64,000 nt of DNA from Trichostrongylus colubriformis (Eukaryota; Nematoda; Chromadorea; Rhabditida; Trichostrongylidae): NCBI GenBank assembly GCA_963978905.1, contig OZ022261.1:8185992-8249991 (forward strand), written 5' to 3'. Every line of letters starts with the position of its first letter. The first letter of the stretch is position 1. Position numbers and translations under genes: made by a program. The notes under the pieces are model-generated. The model worked only from the letters and a program-made list of their open reading frames with translations. It had not been told where the DNA came from and ran no database searches. Shown here one piece after another: positions 24,401 through 34,487 of the stretch.

Positions 24401-27400
24401 GAGTCGCCGGGTAGGGGCGGGAAAACGATCGCTGTTGGCTGATTCAGCCTCTGGCCTGTCTGTAGTCCACCCCGGCTAGTGACGCAGAGGGACGCGAGAG
24501 AGAAGGGGGATTTCCGGGTTCATACTCCTCGGGTTTTTCGCAGTTTTATGCCGTTCTTTCACGACCATTATATTGCTGAGCACCTCTACTTTCATAATCC
24601 CCCTACTTGCCTGATTTACCCCCCACCCCGGTATCTCTGTCGTTCGAGAGCAAGCAGAAAAGGTAGCATGCCGTTAAGACAGAGTTTCAAGAGGACTGTG
24701 AGATCTGCGGAACCTGCCAATAGAGACCACGGAAGGCAGATTTACAATTTCTGTGGTTTGAGTCTCCCGTTGTCGTGGAACAGGACAACCAAGCCGAGTG
24801 AACGTGAAAGACCGCTAGGGGTGAGGAGGAAATCAGCACTGCAAAGGTGTGACTCAATGAGCGAAGATTCAAGTTTAGAAAGGATGATCTGTGGTAGAAC
24901 GGCATCGAAAAACCGTTCCTCATGGTGATTATGGCGATCTTGCTGCTTCCATTCACGCTGCCTGCAAGGGCGGAGCAATATTCACGGCTGGCTGACAGAG
25001 TCCCTCGCCGTCTGCTTCTATCCCTCGACGGCTAGCGATGCAGATAGGGCGTAGGTGGAGCGAGAAGAACGGTTTTCGAGTCCCTATTCCCTCGAATATT
25101 TTGAACGTTTTATTCAATACTGTCTATTGTTGCACCACTGAACGTACTAAAGTCATTCCGTAATCTACCAAAATTACCCCTAACGGTATATTTAATGAAC
25201 GCCTGCAAGTTTTGAGCTCTTTCGAATATTCCATCTGTATGGGCCCTGCGACAAAATCGCTGGAAAAAGTACAATAGGAAACCTTGGAATTTGTGGTCCT
25301 GCTTCAGGCCATCATCTCTCTGCTGTTTCACGTGCTGGATGCACGCATCCGCTCTCAAGGCACTTTTTGTGATAGCTTTTAGTGTCTTTTTTCCGCTCGA
25401 CACAAAAAAAGCTTGTCTGTTTGACATGCAAATAACATGGTCTTTTTCTCTTTGACCTTAGTGGACAGGATTCTGCTCATGAAGTGCATATTGAAAGTCA
25501 GAACGTAATATTATAAGGATACTTATAGATTTTCGGTGAGCAAGAGCGTGCCCTTAAAGGCAGCGATAGAAGAAGTTTGAACGTACAGTGAAAATGTAGA
25601 GAAAATGAAAGCCGAGGTGCTTAGTATAGGATGGCCAAGAAATAGCGAGAAGAAGTGGCCAATGACCCGAGAAATAGGACCCCCAACCGATGTTTCTCGA
25701 CGTGAACGGCCTTTCCGTCAAGAGACGGGTGGTCCAGACGAACTTCCATTTTCATGTTGCCTAGTTAACACAAGGGAATGTTTGAAAATACGACAGATCT
25801 ATTTTCTGGGGTGACCTTCAAGCTTAAACTGCGAAAGCGCGCCGCTATACCTTCGATCCTGCCACATTTAATACATACTTGACCGCTCTCATCGTGACCA
25901 ACCAAGAATCGTGTCGCCGCAGGCGGGGCCTCTCATCGAAAGGTGTCAGCTGTCAACCGCTACGCCTCCACTACAGCTCGGGGACGCGCTTTTTGGCGGG
26001 GATTCCGCCATAAATAAGCTTTTTAAGCTCATAGCTTCCATGTGGGAAACTTCTTTTGGGGATTTTCCTATAATCACATTATCTTTATTGCTGTCTTTAA
26101 ATGGGGGAGTCTTCAGGTTGAAAAGTAAGATATTCCACAAATTTCACCAATCCCGTCGTCATTGGTGACAGAGCACTGGAGGGCGTTCACGCAAAGTATG
26201 GTAGTGTGACTCGCTCCCAACCCTCGCGCTATCCTACCAGTAACGATCCGTCTGACGCACGTCTTCTGAGGCTGCGTTCATACTCAGCACTGGGTGTGTC
26301 TGCCTACACAAGCAGCGAGGCAGATTGGCACGGGGGAGGTGCAGAGACGACGCACACAACGAGGGAGGATGGAGACGAAGAGACACGCAGTCACACCCTG
26401 CCGCCGGCACCGCAGAGTATGAACGCGGCCCACGAAACCGCCGAATGAGTGCGCTCCTACCGCTTCATTGCGAGAACTGATTCTTGTTAATAGAGAATAG
26501 CACCGCCTTGCAACTTACCACTTGAGTGACTGGTTTTGGCGTCGTCAACGATGGGACGGCTCCTTTTTTCGGAAATGAACTATTATGCTGAAAGAGTACG
26601 TTGTTTTCACATACACAGACTGCAAGACTACTTTACCTACTCCTTCAATCGTGCAAAAATGTGTTGCACTTAGCCACTGAGGACCTTTTTTGGGTCACAT
26701 GAGACCGTCAATTTCTGGGAGTCAAGCTGTCAGGATTTGTTTCTGGATAGGGTTATGCTGTTCAGAAGCGTATCAGAAACGTTTCTACTTTTTGGGGGAA
26801 AACGCTCCTAGAAAGATATGTTATTCTCCGTATAGGAAACATATAGTAGTACATTCTAATTACCATACGTTTCCGAAAAAAATCGAAAATTGTGCTTTGT
26901 TATTCCCGCAACACCATGTGGTGCACGCAATACTTCTTTCATTTTGTTTATTAACTTATGGCACCATAATGCTATAGCTTATAGCCAACGATTTTGAAGT
27001 ATTTCAAAACCTGTGAAACCACCACTAGTAGTAGTACTGATACTAACCTGAGCCTTCCTTATTCGATGCCCAGGTTTTGTAAAGTCTTATGCACCCAATA
27101 CAAGCTAATCACCCTCTATGAAATTCATTTCATAAAAGAGCTCATGAGGACTCTCCGTGCTCCATACGCTTTGGACGTAGTAAATGCGTAATCTGAATAG
27201 TTCTTCACCTTGGGCTAAGTGGTTTGAGTGTAATAATACTGAGAGGCAGTACCGCAGATAGAAAAAAACTTCCGAAATTTTTTACTGAATGACGCTTAGT
27301 TGGTGGAAGTCTTTTCTGACTGCAGCATTAATACTGAGGATCTGATGGGATTGCTGAAGAGTCGATACGACTCAAAGGTAGGGTAAATGCTGATTCGCGC

Positions 27401-27852
27401 CCGTGTATGTTAATAAACAGTGGAGCAGCTACGTGTTATATAAAAGAAATGACAAATCCTAAAGACTAGGATGTTCTTCACCATGCGGTTATTACGGTGG
27501 ACGAGCTCACTGTGACCCCACTGCACTGAAATATCGAACGGTGTATGTGGATCTGTAATACGTTGTAGACGTATAGCCTTCAGTAGTGCTACGTGTCTTT
27601 ATCGCGATGTCTTTACATACCATCTCTTTGGATACCTGAATTTCCTTTAGGGGTTTAGCAAACATAGAACTACCAGGATAGTTTTGCTGACGAATCCTTG
27701 ATCGCCTCATGCCTTACAAGGTACGACTTTACGCCACCGAACGAGTAACCCATAAAACCGCCAAGGAGCAGACATACCTTTGGAGGGTTTGTCGCTGAAT
27801 GCGATGCTACAGCTATCGCCGCTGTACACAGGAAAACAAACCGAGAGCACAT
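12426..27852 (-). CDS. Cys-loop ligand-gated anion channel subunit, 12 exons, 458 aa
   Basis: This encodes a pentameric ligand-gated channel subunit for the plasma membrane of nerve or muscle. Exons (minus strand, 5' to 3'): 27852-27778, 23957-23832, 23755-23612, 15998-15835, 15779-15713, 14683-14576, 14393-14281, 14226-14090, 14037-13952, 12940-12823, 12757-12681, 12587-12426. All phases agree and the total is 459 codons. Exon 1 gives a signal peptide ([19 protein letters not shown]). The ligand-binding domain has [16 protein letters not shown] and the Cys-loop [16 protein letters not shown] with 13 residues between cysteines. M1 is [16 protein letters not shown]2 starts [18 protein letters not shown]3 is in exon 9, and M4 reads [19 protein letters not shown] before M2 marks anion selectivity. 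The adjacent cysteines of acetylcholine alpha subunits and the second loop-C disulphide of GlyR/GluCl are absent. It is nearest to nematode LGC/ACC-type chloride channels; the ligand is unknown. The M3-M4 loop is short and its last two introns use weaker sites (GTTATT donor, GAG acceptor). Confidence 0.9.
14941..15530. mobile_element. Degenerate Tc1/mariner-type element, GGGTGTCCCAAAAC ends
   Basis: The left end TGAGGGTGTCCCAAAACAAT pairs with the right end TGTCTGGAACACCCTAA in reverse complement. A short possible coding start ([12 protein letters not shown], about 15099) may be an N-terminal remnant, but no catalytic part is visible. A GCGTTCATAC MITE (15379-15478) lies inside. The whole lies in intron 5 of the channel gene. 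Confidence 0.4.
15379..15478. mobile_element. GCGTTCATAC-family MITE, short copy 3
   Basis: This is a 100-base version starting TAAGCCGTATTCATACTTTGC and ending CGCAAAATATGTAAGCTGCCTTA. Its centre is a tight palindrome (ACCGGCGCCGGCACCGGT). It is in channel intron 5, within the older 14941-15530 element. Confidence 0.55.
16559..17200 (+). mobile_element. Non-autonomous mariner derivative, 642 bp, with about 64-bp inverted ends
   Basis: The ends TTTATATTTCGGGAATAGGC and its reverse complement extend as nearly perfect inverted repeats for about 60 bases. TA flanks both sides (16557-16558 and 17201-17202). Inside, bases about 16720-16880 encode a mariner-type second helix-turn-helix ([17 protein letters not shown]). 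Further on [15 protein letters not shown] resembles the linker of the catalytic domain. All three catalytic aspartates are missing. The element could only move with a transposase supplied in trans. Confidence 0.8.
18249..19102 (-). mobile_element. Internally deleted mariner, 854 bp, TA-flanked
   Basis: The ends are TTAGGTTGGACGGGAAGTTC and the reverse complement, with TA at both flanks (18247-18248, 19103-19104). The minus-strand ORF 18952-18323 (209 codons, TAA-type stop) joins an N-terminal DNA-binding part ([23 protein letters not shown]) to the catalytic end. That end carries [13 protein letters not shown] and [14 protein letters not shown], with 34 residues between the two aspartates (D34D of mariner). 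The region with the first catalytic aspartate (usually DESW-like) is gone and is replaced by a lysine/phenylalanine-rich junction. It is therefore inactive as a transposase. Confidence 0.85.
18323..18952 (-). pseudogene. Mariner transposase remnant lacking the first catalytic Asp
   Basis: The ORF is uninterrupted but about 140 residues shorter than a normal mariner transposase of roughly 345. It keeps helix-turn-helix and D2/D3 motifs. The junction [20 protein letters not shown] is unlike any mariner sequence I know and coincides with an A/T-rich run. It lies in the opposite sense to none of the host exons: the channel gene is also on the minus strand. Confidence 0.8.
19779..21340 (+). mobile_element. 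Tc3-like element, 1562 bp, with paired end and internal binding-site repeats
   Basis: The termini are CAGTGCGTTTCATAATTATA and its reverse complement, flanked by TA (19777-19778, 21341-21342). The block TTTCATAATTATAAGGTCACCC is repeated about 180 bases in from the left end (19959) and about 170 bases in from the right end (21140-21162). C. elegans Tc3 also has a second transposase site about 180 bases inside each end. The interior is a decayed Tc1-family transposase in the plus sense: fragments resemble the DGAEGWRYY region, an NDKAVVH Asp-loop and [11 protein letters not shown] near the C-terminus. Many stops and frameshifts show it is dead. Confidence 0.75.
21715..21863 (+). repeat. GACAGACAGACGG-tailed repeat end
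   Basis: It contains CGTGACAGACAGACGGTCATAC, more GACA repeats, and ends CGGATTTTATATATCAGG. The same type of tail closes the repeats at 268-985 and 32975-33400. It directly abuts the foldback at 21876. Confidence 0.45.
21876..22310. repeat. Large foldback element, family GGAATCGTCCACGGAAAA, copy 1 (complete)
   Basis: The whole 435-base unit is a near-perfect palindrome. The left arm (GGAATCGTCCACGGAAAATG, CATACATTTATGTTGTATTTGCC, GGGCGGGGCCTAAGA) returns in reverse order in the right arm up to 22310. About 60 unpaired bases around 22050-22120 form the loop. Complete relatives lie at 54199-54621 and 55811-56224, and partial ones at 35440-35552, 55325-55490 and 58680-59020. There is no protein. 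It is a MITE-like foldback of unknown superfamily. Confidence 0.8.
23366..23520. repeat. GC-rich inverted repeat with tRNA-like promoter box
   Basis: GGGGAGGTGGCGACTTGCCG near the left is echoed as CGACGGCAAGCCCCTCCCCCACC near the right. Between them, on the minus strand, GCCCAGACGGTTAGAGCACAC resembles the A box of tRNA genes. This suggests a SINE-like element, but I see no B box or cloverleaf. Confidence 0.35.
24472..25111. repeat. Diverged direct repeat pair
   Basis: CGGCTAGTGACGCAGAGGGA (24474 on) and CGGCTAGCGATGCAGATAGG (25031 on) start two segments of about 85 bases. Both continue with GAGAGAAG/GAGAAG, a TCGGG/TCGAG block and end in GTTTTAT. They may be two ends of one element, or two copies of a GACGCAGA-type repeat. 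Confidence 0.35.
26270..26428. mobile_element. GCGTTCATAC-family MITE, copy 4
   Basis: It starts GGCTGCGTTCATACTCAGCAC and ends CACCGCAGAGTATGAACGCGGCC. The interior GGCAGATTGGCACGGGGGAGGTGCAGAGAC is shared with the copies at 10444 and 41453. The left flank is TGA but the right flank is not. It is in channel intron 1. Confidence 0.65.
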
Positions 27853-27873
27853 TGGCTTATCATTGAAGGATTC
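27853..27873 (-). promoter_or_regulatory. Likely spliced-leader (or 5' UTR intron) acceptor before the channel start codon
   Basis: On the minus strand GTGCTTTCAG ends at 27874, leaving a 21-base leader before the ATG at 27852. A TTTCAG this close to a start codon is the usual trans-splicing site of nematode mRNAs. This is inferred from position only; a cis intron from an untranslated exon would look the same. Confidence 0.45.
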
Positions 27874-28039
27874 CTGAAAGCACCTTATTGACATTTTAAA
27901 GTTCCACCAAAGTTTGTCACCTTGAATCCGAAAAATGATGATTTTACAAAAATAGGTTCGTAAAACCCGACGCAGTGGAAGAGACATGTGACGATATCCA
28001 GCGAGAGACATAAAAGTGATGAGCGTCAGAATAGTGCAA

Positions 28040-28172
28040 GAGGGTCAACATACCACGCGAATTGCGTCGTATCGCGCGACAAGCGCCTTGCTGATCCACT
28101 GTAAACTGGCCGCGCGCTATAGGCGCTGCCGCCGCCTCCTTGCGTGACCTGACCTAATTAGACTGCCCTGAT
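28040..28172. repeat. GACACTC-type inverted-repeat element, copy 4 (eroded)
   Basis: The right end GCGTGACCTGACCTAATTAGACTGCCCTG matches the family end. The left end around 28040 (AGAGGGTCAACATACCACGCG) is worn. It is GC-rich and non-coding, and lies just upstream of the channel gene start. Confidence 0.45.
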
Positions 28173-28599
28173 AACAATCCACATAGAAGCACACCTGTGA
28201 CACGAAGAAATTCGAAGTTAGTATATCAAAGGTCTGTCCACGCATGAACAGCGCTATATACAGCAGCAAGTAGAGCAAATATTGATGTACGGTATAGGGT
28301 GTGAAGTGCTAAGAAAAACTTGCAAAGACACGATGACGTGCGTCACTTATGTTTGCTTCGTGCAGAGTGACGCGACGAATAGAGGGCCTGCAAAATCCGT
28401 CCAAGATGCTCCTCTGCTACGTGCGAGGGAGATTTTTCTCCACTATCTCAGTCAGGTTCTGTATAAGAGCTCGTCGACTTCCTTCCGCTAGATTCAAAAG
28501 ATCCTTGTATTGAACTTCACCAATTCCCAGATCGAACTGCTCAGGAACAACTTTCTGAAGACTGTGGTTACAACGAACCTCTGGATTTTAGTAAGTTTC

Positions 28600-30110
28600 G
28601 AGAATTCTGTTGTACTAACATACGAGATAAAGGCTACTTCATCGATGGGAAAAGGATCAGCAATCTTCGCTTTGCCGATGATATACAGGGTGGCTGAAAA
28701 GTATAGGACATCAGGTTCCTAACTGTATCTTTCAACATAGGGACCAGATAAGCAAATGAATTCAACTGAAAATAGAAGACACCTGTGCGACCACTATGTC
28801 ACACAAGGTGCTTGTAATTCGATGGAGGATGCTTAGATGCAGGCCATCAGACGTTCCAAACTGAGCCTGCAGTGCGACGTAGTTACTCGATGTCAACATA
28901 GCTCAACATCTTTTGAAGCGACAGCTTCAGACCATCGGCAGAGCGGTGGAACTGCCCTACAGGCCTGCTCTACAAGTGCTCCCGTTCAGTGAAGCATATC
29001 GGATTGAGGTCAGACCAGGAGGTAGTCCACAAGTCCACTGCTCCAACATCTAGGAAAATGTGCGTGCGGCACAGCTTTTTCAAATCGAGGTTATAAGGAG
29101 GAGCCCAATCTTGTTGAAGGACGAAGGGAGCTGAGCGAAGTGATTAGTGACCCAGGGCAACAAACTGTCCATCAAAAAAACTGTTGGTGCACTCGCGAGC
29201 TCATTTACGATACGAAATTTACTATGGACGGCGCACTGTAGGTTCCGTTCCCGAACGTCTGAAAGCTGGCATGAAAGCAAAAGGATCGGATTTCAAGCAA
29301 GTTGTGTTATACAGTGATCGCACCATTGCCCTCTATTTTTCAGCTTGATTTGTTTGTTTATCTGATCCATATCTTGTGAAATATAGTATCCTATAATAAC
29401 AAATATAGCGTCCTATACTTTTCAGTAGTTCTGACATCGAGCAACTTCATAGAGATGGAAAAAGTGATCAACGATCTCAATGTGGCTGAGACAAAGAGAG
29501 GTTCGCAGATGGACATGAAAAAGACGAAAATCATGGTTAATCTGACCAGTAGTGTAAGCAAGGGACAGTAGAAGTGTCAAGGATCTCCAATCAGCCGGTG
29601 GATTCCCACGTATATCTGGGAAGGGATATAAACATGGTGAACGATCGAAATGTTCAGTAAAAGAAGTGCGTCAAGAGCAGCATTCAATTTGATCCGCGAA
29701 GCGACGGACCAGCTAAGAGATGCAGATCAGAGAACGTCGTTCTTCAACGGAGTAGTACTGCCGGCACTAGCTACGCAAGGGAAATCTGGCCCGAGAAGAA
29801 GGCAGTATCCAGAGCAATACAGTCAACCTATCGTGAGCTGGAATGATGCTTCTTGAGGATAGACCTGTATCAGCAATAGCAACTCAGGTTATAAAGTGCA
29901 GATCTGAGGGAGAAGTCGCAATCGCAAGACCAATTGCAGTATGTGAGCGAGATGAAACATCGTAGGGTCGGCGATTTACTGTGAGAAATGGAAGACTGAT
30001 GGAGTTTGCGAGTAACCGAATGGCTTCCACGCAAGAAGACGAAGCCGCTGGTAAGACGCTAACAAGGGGGATCGGCACATTTTCAACATCATTCAGTGAA
30101 CTCGATTTGC
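28600..30110 (+). pseudogene. RTE-type LINE reverse transcriptase relic, interrupted
   Basis: Before the break GYFIDGKRISNLRFADDI reads as the RTE palm region ending in the FADD active-site motif. The frame then jumps over a DNA transposon (28686-29425) and resumes as VLTSSNFIEMEKVIN. Further on (29431-30110) the text resembles RTE C-terminal sequence in shifting frames: NLIREATDQLRDADQRT, NGVVLPALAT, then YRELE, RVTEWLPRKKT. Several stops and frameshifts show it is dead. Upstream thumb, finger and endonuclease parts are not seen. Confidence 0.75.
28686..29425 (-). mobile_element. DNA transposon of the Tc1/mariner superfamily inserted in the LINE
   Basis: It begins CAGGGTGGCTGAAAAGTATAGG and ends GTCCTATACTTTTCAG, with TA on both sides (28684-28685, 29426-29427). 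Taking it out with one TA restores the LINE reading frame. The minus strand holds a worn C-terminal transposase piece (WSDLNPICF, then SADGLKLSLQKMLS and ASKHPPSNY). This fits a DD3xD-type element in which SPDLNP precedes the third acid. The right end lacks eight bases of the left terminal repeat. Confidence 0.7.
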
Positions 30111-31084
30111 CACAGTAGATGCAAGTCGCCAGTTGTCAAGTCAGGAATGGGAAATTGTGATCGCTAGGACAGCGACAGCCGAGGGACCACTCAAGTATCA
30201 AGGATATAGGCGCACGGCATATTCTCCTATGGGTCGATCGTATCGACTGAAGTGGTAGTTAAGCCTCCTTGGGTCCGCTCCCGTGGATGTGATGGATTCT
30301 TAATCAAGAATTCCAGGGGTAAGAGAAGAAAACCTCTCGTAATGCATGATTTATCAAGGAATTAGCTGCAGTGGTGGAAGTTGAGAAGGGAACAGACTTT
30401 TCTTTTCCCAACACTAAGAAAGGAAGAGTGACCACGTGCATCTTCAAAGAAGAGGTGGAGAGCGACCTCTCAGAAGCCAACGCCACGAAAGAGGACGTCT
30501 TGAACACGGAAAGTGTCGTTTGACAAAAGCAGCGGAGTTAGTACGCGACGGCAAGGATTAGCGCTAGGGAGACGAAGAAGAAGGAGACATCGATGCAACG
30601 AAGACCCAGATTTGATGAGAGCAGTTTAGTCGATCTAGAAAAGCTCAATCCTCTCACAATAAGAATATGTCCGGTAAGACTCATCGGGCGAAGACGGAAA
30701 TGTTGCAGGTAAAGCATTATTCATTGACCATACTCCCTCGGGGCACCCATTTGTCTCCTGGCGTTCGCTTAGGAAGTGGGTTTAAGTGCCTGATCGATCA
30801 GAAGTGCTGAAGATGTGGTGCGGCAGCTGAACAAAAACAGAACGAAATAAGCAAAGATCTGAGGAACATTGTTCCCATTGTGCACGTTCATTCTGGCGAT
30901 GGAAGTTTACGAGATGCCTCATTATTAACGTATCGACCGGAGAAAGGCAGATCCGGGGTGATGAGCGGCAGCCACAAGCACCACATGACGCGCCCATTGG
31001 AGGCGCGCTGCGTAGGGCGCGGCTGCGGTCAGACGGCAGTGACATGCGAATGCATTTGCTTTGTGAAATGGATGAGGTAGCAGA
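30111..31084. other. Unassigned intergenic stretch after the LINE relic
   Basis: It may include more of the worn LINE 3' region. The ORFs on either strand are short and show no recognisable motif. Confidence 0.3.
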
Positions 31085-31230
31085 TGTAGAAGACAGCGCC
31101 TTTATTTCCCCATATGAGTTTCAAACCGGGGACAGGGGAGGATAGGAGGCATGTTCGGCCGAAACCTGATCAGGAATTCGAGTCTCGGACGATACGTGTA
31201 ACACCTGAGCCACAATCCCACTTCCTTACC
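31085..31230 (-). repeat. tRNA-derived SINE-like head
   Basis: On the minus strand the piece reads GATTGTGGCTCAGGTGTTACAC, a good polymerase III A box (TGGCTCAGGTG). About 35 bases later comes GAGACTCGAATTCCTGATC, close to a B box. It continues into TCAGGTTTCGGCCGAACATG. A full tRNA cloverleaf cannot be folded, so it is a SINE or tRNA relic rather than a tRNA gene. Confidence 0.4.
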
Positions 31231-31294
31231 TTCTGAGAAAATAATGAAAGTGTCAATAAAGCAAGTAACCTGGAATCATCGAACGGAGACTCGC

Positions 31295-32036
31295 CTACAG
31301 CACCACATGAAATAATGTGCTGGTTTTTCATTCTCGCCCTCATCTCTTGTCCTCGGTCTTTTACCGCCGTCCCTCGCACGTCTCAGCGGGAGTTGCATTA
31401 CGAGCTAAGTTGATTGTCGAGACACAACCGAGCCAGTGGGTAGGGTCCGTATTTAGGTCAATGAGGTGTCCAACCTGCACCCGCCCCGCTGCGGTCTCGG
31501 GCTTGGTTATCCTCTCGGCTCTTAACTTGACTGACTATGATTTCCTCTATCCCGCATAAGATGCTTCCAACTACTTAGCTAACTCCAAACTCTCCTTTCC
31601 GGCGGAAGTTTGCTATCACCTTGTGCACCGTGTGGTGCAATTGAATAAAAATAAATAAATAAATTTGCTGCTATGCCCATCCTAATTACCTCAAGTCCAG
31701 GACCTATTTTACTCTATATACCCCACGTAATCCTTGGATGTTGTGTGCTACTTCAGTACTGTGGGCAGCTTAACTCCATTCCTATGTATACCATTATGTC
31801 CAAGGGAGACTTTCTATTGACAGCATATTGTGAGAGAGGTTTTCTTCCTGTTTAAAATTTATGTTCAATGTAAAACTCTCATCAATAGTATCTGAAATGT
31901 TTCTGTTCTTAGTAATTTAGTTAGTTCTCTAATATTAGGAGTGCTTCTTGTTCAACTTTTGCCTGCCTCAATCCTACCTACAGCTTTGTATTTATTAAGG
32001 CGCGTCCTGGTGCGCATAAATAAATAAATAAATTTG
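31295..32036 (+). repeat. Two repeat tails ending in (AATA)n
   Basis: Segments ending at about 31667 (GCACCGTGTGGTGCAATTGAATAAAAATAAATAAATAAATTTG) and about 32034 (GCGCGTCCTGGTGCGCATAAATAAATAAATAAATTTG) share a hairpin followed by an AATA tract and ATTTG. A hairpin and simple-repeat tail is what RTE elements and the SINEs they mobilise leave behind. The 31300-31640 body is GC-rich and non-coding. Confidence 0.4.
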
Positions 32037-32974
32037 GACTTCTGCTCACAAATCTCAGCCTGCTTTGACCTCGGCGAGTGAAAGATTCCTGATTAAAGAA
32101 GAAGGAAGGGAGCAGAGATCAGGAAAAGAGGGAGGGTCAGGTGCAGGCTGATGTGTTCTTTTCAAGATATAGTTCATACGCAATATATTTGCATTCATGT
32201 CTGTAACACAAGCACCTCTAAGTGTAACTGATTTTTTGTTATGAGGAAGGGTCATGTTACACCACGAGTAAACATTAGAGGTTTTAGGAATGTTGCATGT
32301 AACTAGAACCAGCTTTCTCAGGTCCATATTATTTTAGTCACCTTAGCTCTTTTTTTTTATTTTCTTGAACAGCGGATGCTTTACATGTAATGGCCATAAA
32401 AGCATAGTGCGGGTCATAAGTTTTCTTAGCAGGGTACAAGAGTCAAGAATTCTTCGACTGGGGGGTCGTATATGATCGGACAACAAGGGGGGGGGGGGGA
32501 GGGATAGGTACCTGCAAAAGTCTGCGATATGGGAAATGTGTAATAAATATGTATATAAATATCTTTTTGCTCCAGGTATGAGTACACAGCGATAAAACTC
32601 ACTGTAATCATGCAATCCGGCAACAGTTGTTGTCATCGTAGAGGTCAAAAAGGGGGGTGGATCGCATTTAGGGCCCGTAAAGGGGGAAGCGATCGTACAT
32701 ACTTAAGCGGCCATTTTCTTTGACACTTGGGAGTGCCCTGTTTCGTAGCCTATTCCAGCGTCACTTCCCTTATTACTGTACCAGTTGGGCTAGCCCATAC
32801 TACTACGCGTGTGACATCCTGGGCGTCTGTGTGTCGATCAAAAATGCTTTTTCTGTAGATTTACCCAGTACCAAATACTACCTATATTTACAGTATCCTA
32901 TTTACTCAGTACCCATTCACGCTCCGCTCTTCTTGGGCGGGTCCCCGCTCACTTCAACTATGTTGTAGATGGCT
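32037..32974. other. Intergenic, nothing recognised
   Basis: It contains a poly-G run at about 32489-32501. Several ORFs of 60-100 codons occur on both strands but none has a motif or consistent splice sites. Confidence 0.3.
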
Positions 32975-33400
32975 TTGACTTTGGTGATTTTTCCCGCCTT
33001 TGTCCTGGTTTCGGGCTGCGTTGGAACCGCGTTATGAATTTTGTTGTATGGCCGCCCGATCGGGCTGCGCTCCGCCCAGTGCGCCCGGGCCTCTTTCATG
33101 CCTTTCGAAAACCCACGGCTGACCTTTTTCATATTTTCCTCACGTTTGGACCTATTCAAAACGAGCGGATAGTTTTGGAGCCGCGCACCGAACGTTTCAG
33201 AGCCCACTCTGCCCACGGTGGGCGGTGCTCAACTTGGTTCATGTGCGCTCCTTACTTCTCTTACCATGTACTACCCATTCCAAACCTGTTCCCATCTTCA
33301 TAGGTTGTTTTTCATAGCATGCCTAATTTTGTGACAGACAGAGGTACGGCGGACAGGCGGACGGACGGAGGGTCGGACAGACAGACGAGGTGTTTTATAT
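32975..33400 (+). repeat. Dispersed GACA-tailed repeat, single copy
   Basis: It matches the unit at 268-985 from GGCTGCGTTGGAACC through CCTCTTTCATGCCTTTCG, CCCACGGTGGGCGG and TTGGTTCATGTGCGC. It ends in GTGACAGACAGAGGTACGG, GGACGGACGGAGG and a TTTTATATATAAAAAGGG end. Confidence 0.6.
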
Positions 33401-33805
33401 ATAAAAAGGGATGGTTCGGGCAAGGACAGGTCATATGTAGCTCGCGATAGGCTTCACTATTGCCGTACGTTCCGAGTTTCGAATCCACTGGACCCACGAA
33501 AACTGCCCTTCCCTCTTTGCTCAGTACAGCAATCCTCTCGGAAAATCAAAACAAGGACGTAAACATAGGCTCGATTCTCCTTCCGTTGTATGTGCTTAAT
33601 ATTCAAAAGGCACATTCCACAATGAACGTAGGTAGCATTGCCCTCTGAGGAAAATTAGATGGATCCCTATCAACAGAGGAGTACCGTTAGAGACGTTAGG
33701 GTACTTCAAATGAGCTACACAAATTGCCAAGGGTCGCTTGTGCTCCGCCATGGTTCTGTGGGCACACCGTGCCTGGCTACACCCCAAGGAGTGAATCGCT
33801 ATGTA

Positions 33806-34076
33806 AGGGTGTGTACCGTTACGTCGAAAAATTGCGTTGCGGCGTCGCACTCGCGGCGCCATCAGACTTGCCGCAGTCGGCTGAAATTTCGCTCAGGATG
33901 CAATGAGCTGGTACCGTGAGGCACCTTCAAAGATTGCAAGTGGGAGGCTTCGGAAGTTCGCCTATGTTGTGGTCGTTGCTGTTTCAACAGATAAAACTGC
34001 AAACAACTCGCACTCGCCGCGCATCTCGTCGCGGGCGGCCGCGCGATTTTTAGACGTAACGGCACACACACGTATG
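33806..34076. repeat. Composite repeat with GGGTGTGTACC / GGCACACACAC ends
   Basis: The left end AGGGTGTGTACCGTTACGTCG is mirrored by the right end GACGTAACGGCACACACACG. The middle (CGCTCAGGATGCAATGAGCTGG, TTCGGAAGTTCGCC) resembles the palindrome at 9362-9618. Two repeat families therefore appear to be related or fused. Confidence 0.5.
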
Positions 34077-34487
34077 TAAGGGGTTGCGTCTGTCGGTCGG
34101 TTCTATGCCTTTTCCCCTGGAAGCTGACCGGGTGTCCGCGGCGAGAATGTGAAGACGGACTATGGAGAGCGCGAACTTGTCTCTGATAATCTGTAACATA
34201 CACTACGAGTTGCAGTCGAAGGACTGCGGTCGGTTTGGTCGAGCCTGGAAAGACCGCTACTGCTACTCCCGAGGATGCGGACGGCGGCGAGGACTGGAAA
34301 GGGAGCTTGCAAGTCTTTTGGTTGACCTTTGGGAGAATAAAGCACGGCAAGTGTACGTTATGAACAATTGAAGCTTTTATAGGAGCGACAACCGAAAAAC
34401 ATTAACGACAACAATAAAAACAAATCGAATGAAGATGACGGGAAAAGAATAAAAAGAACCCCGGAGCAGATGAGGGCTGTCTTGACT

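Larger units (their letters stand above)
23958..27777 (-). other. 3.8-kb first intron of the channel gene
   Basis: It lies between the signal-peptide exon and the exon starting AKLQEQED. It contains a diverged direct repeat (24472-24550 and 25022-25111) and a MITE (26270-26428). The remaining sequence, including several short ORFs at 24479-24928 and 26690-27191, shows nothing recognisable. Confidence 0.6.

Noticed and set aside
24479..24928. 149-codon plus-strand ORF
   Set aside because: It lies in channel intron 1 over a repeated segment; composition is not protein-like and no domain is seen.
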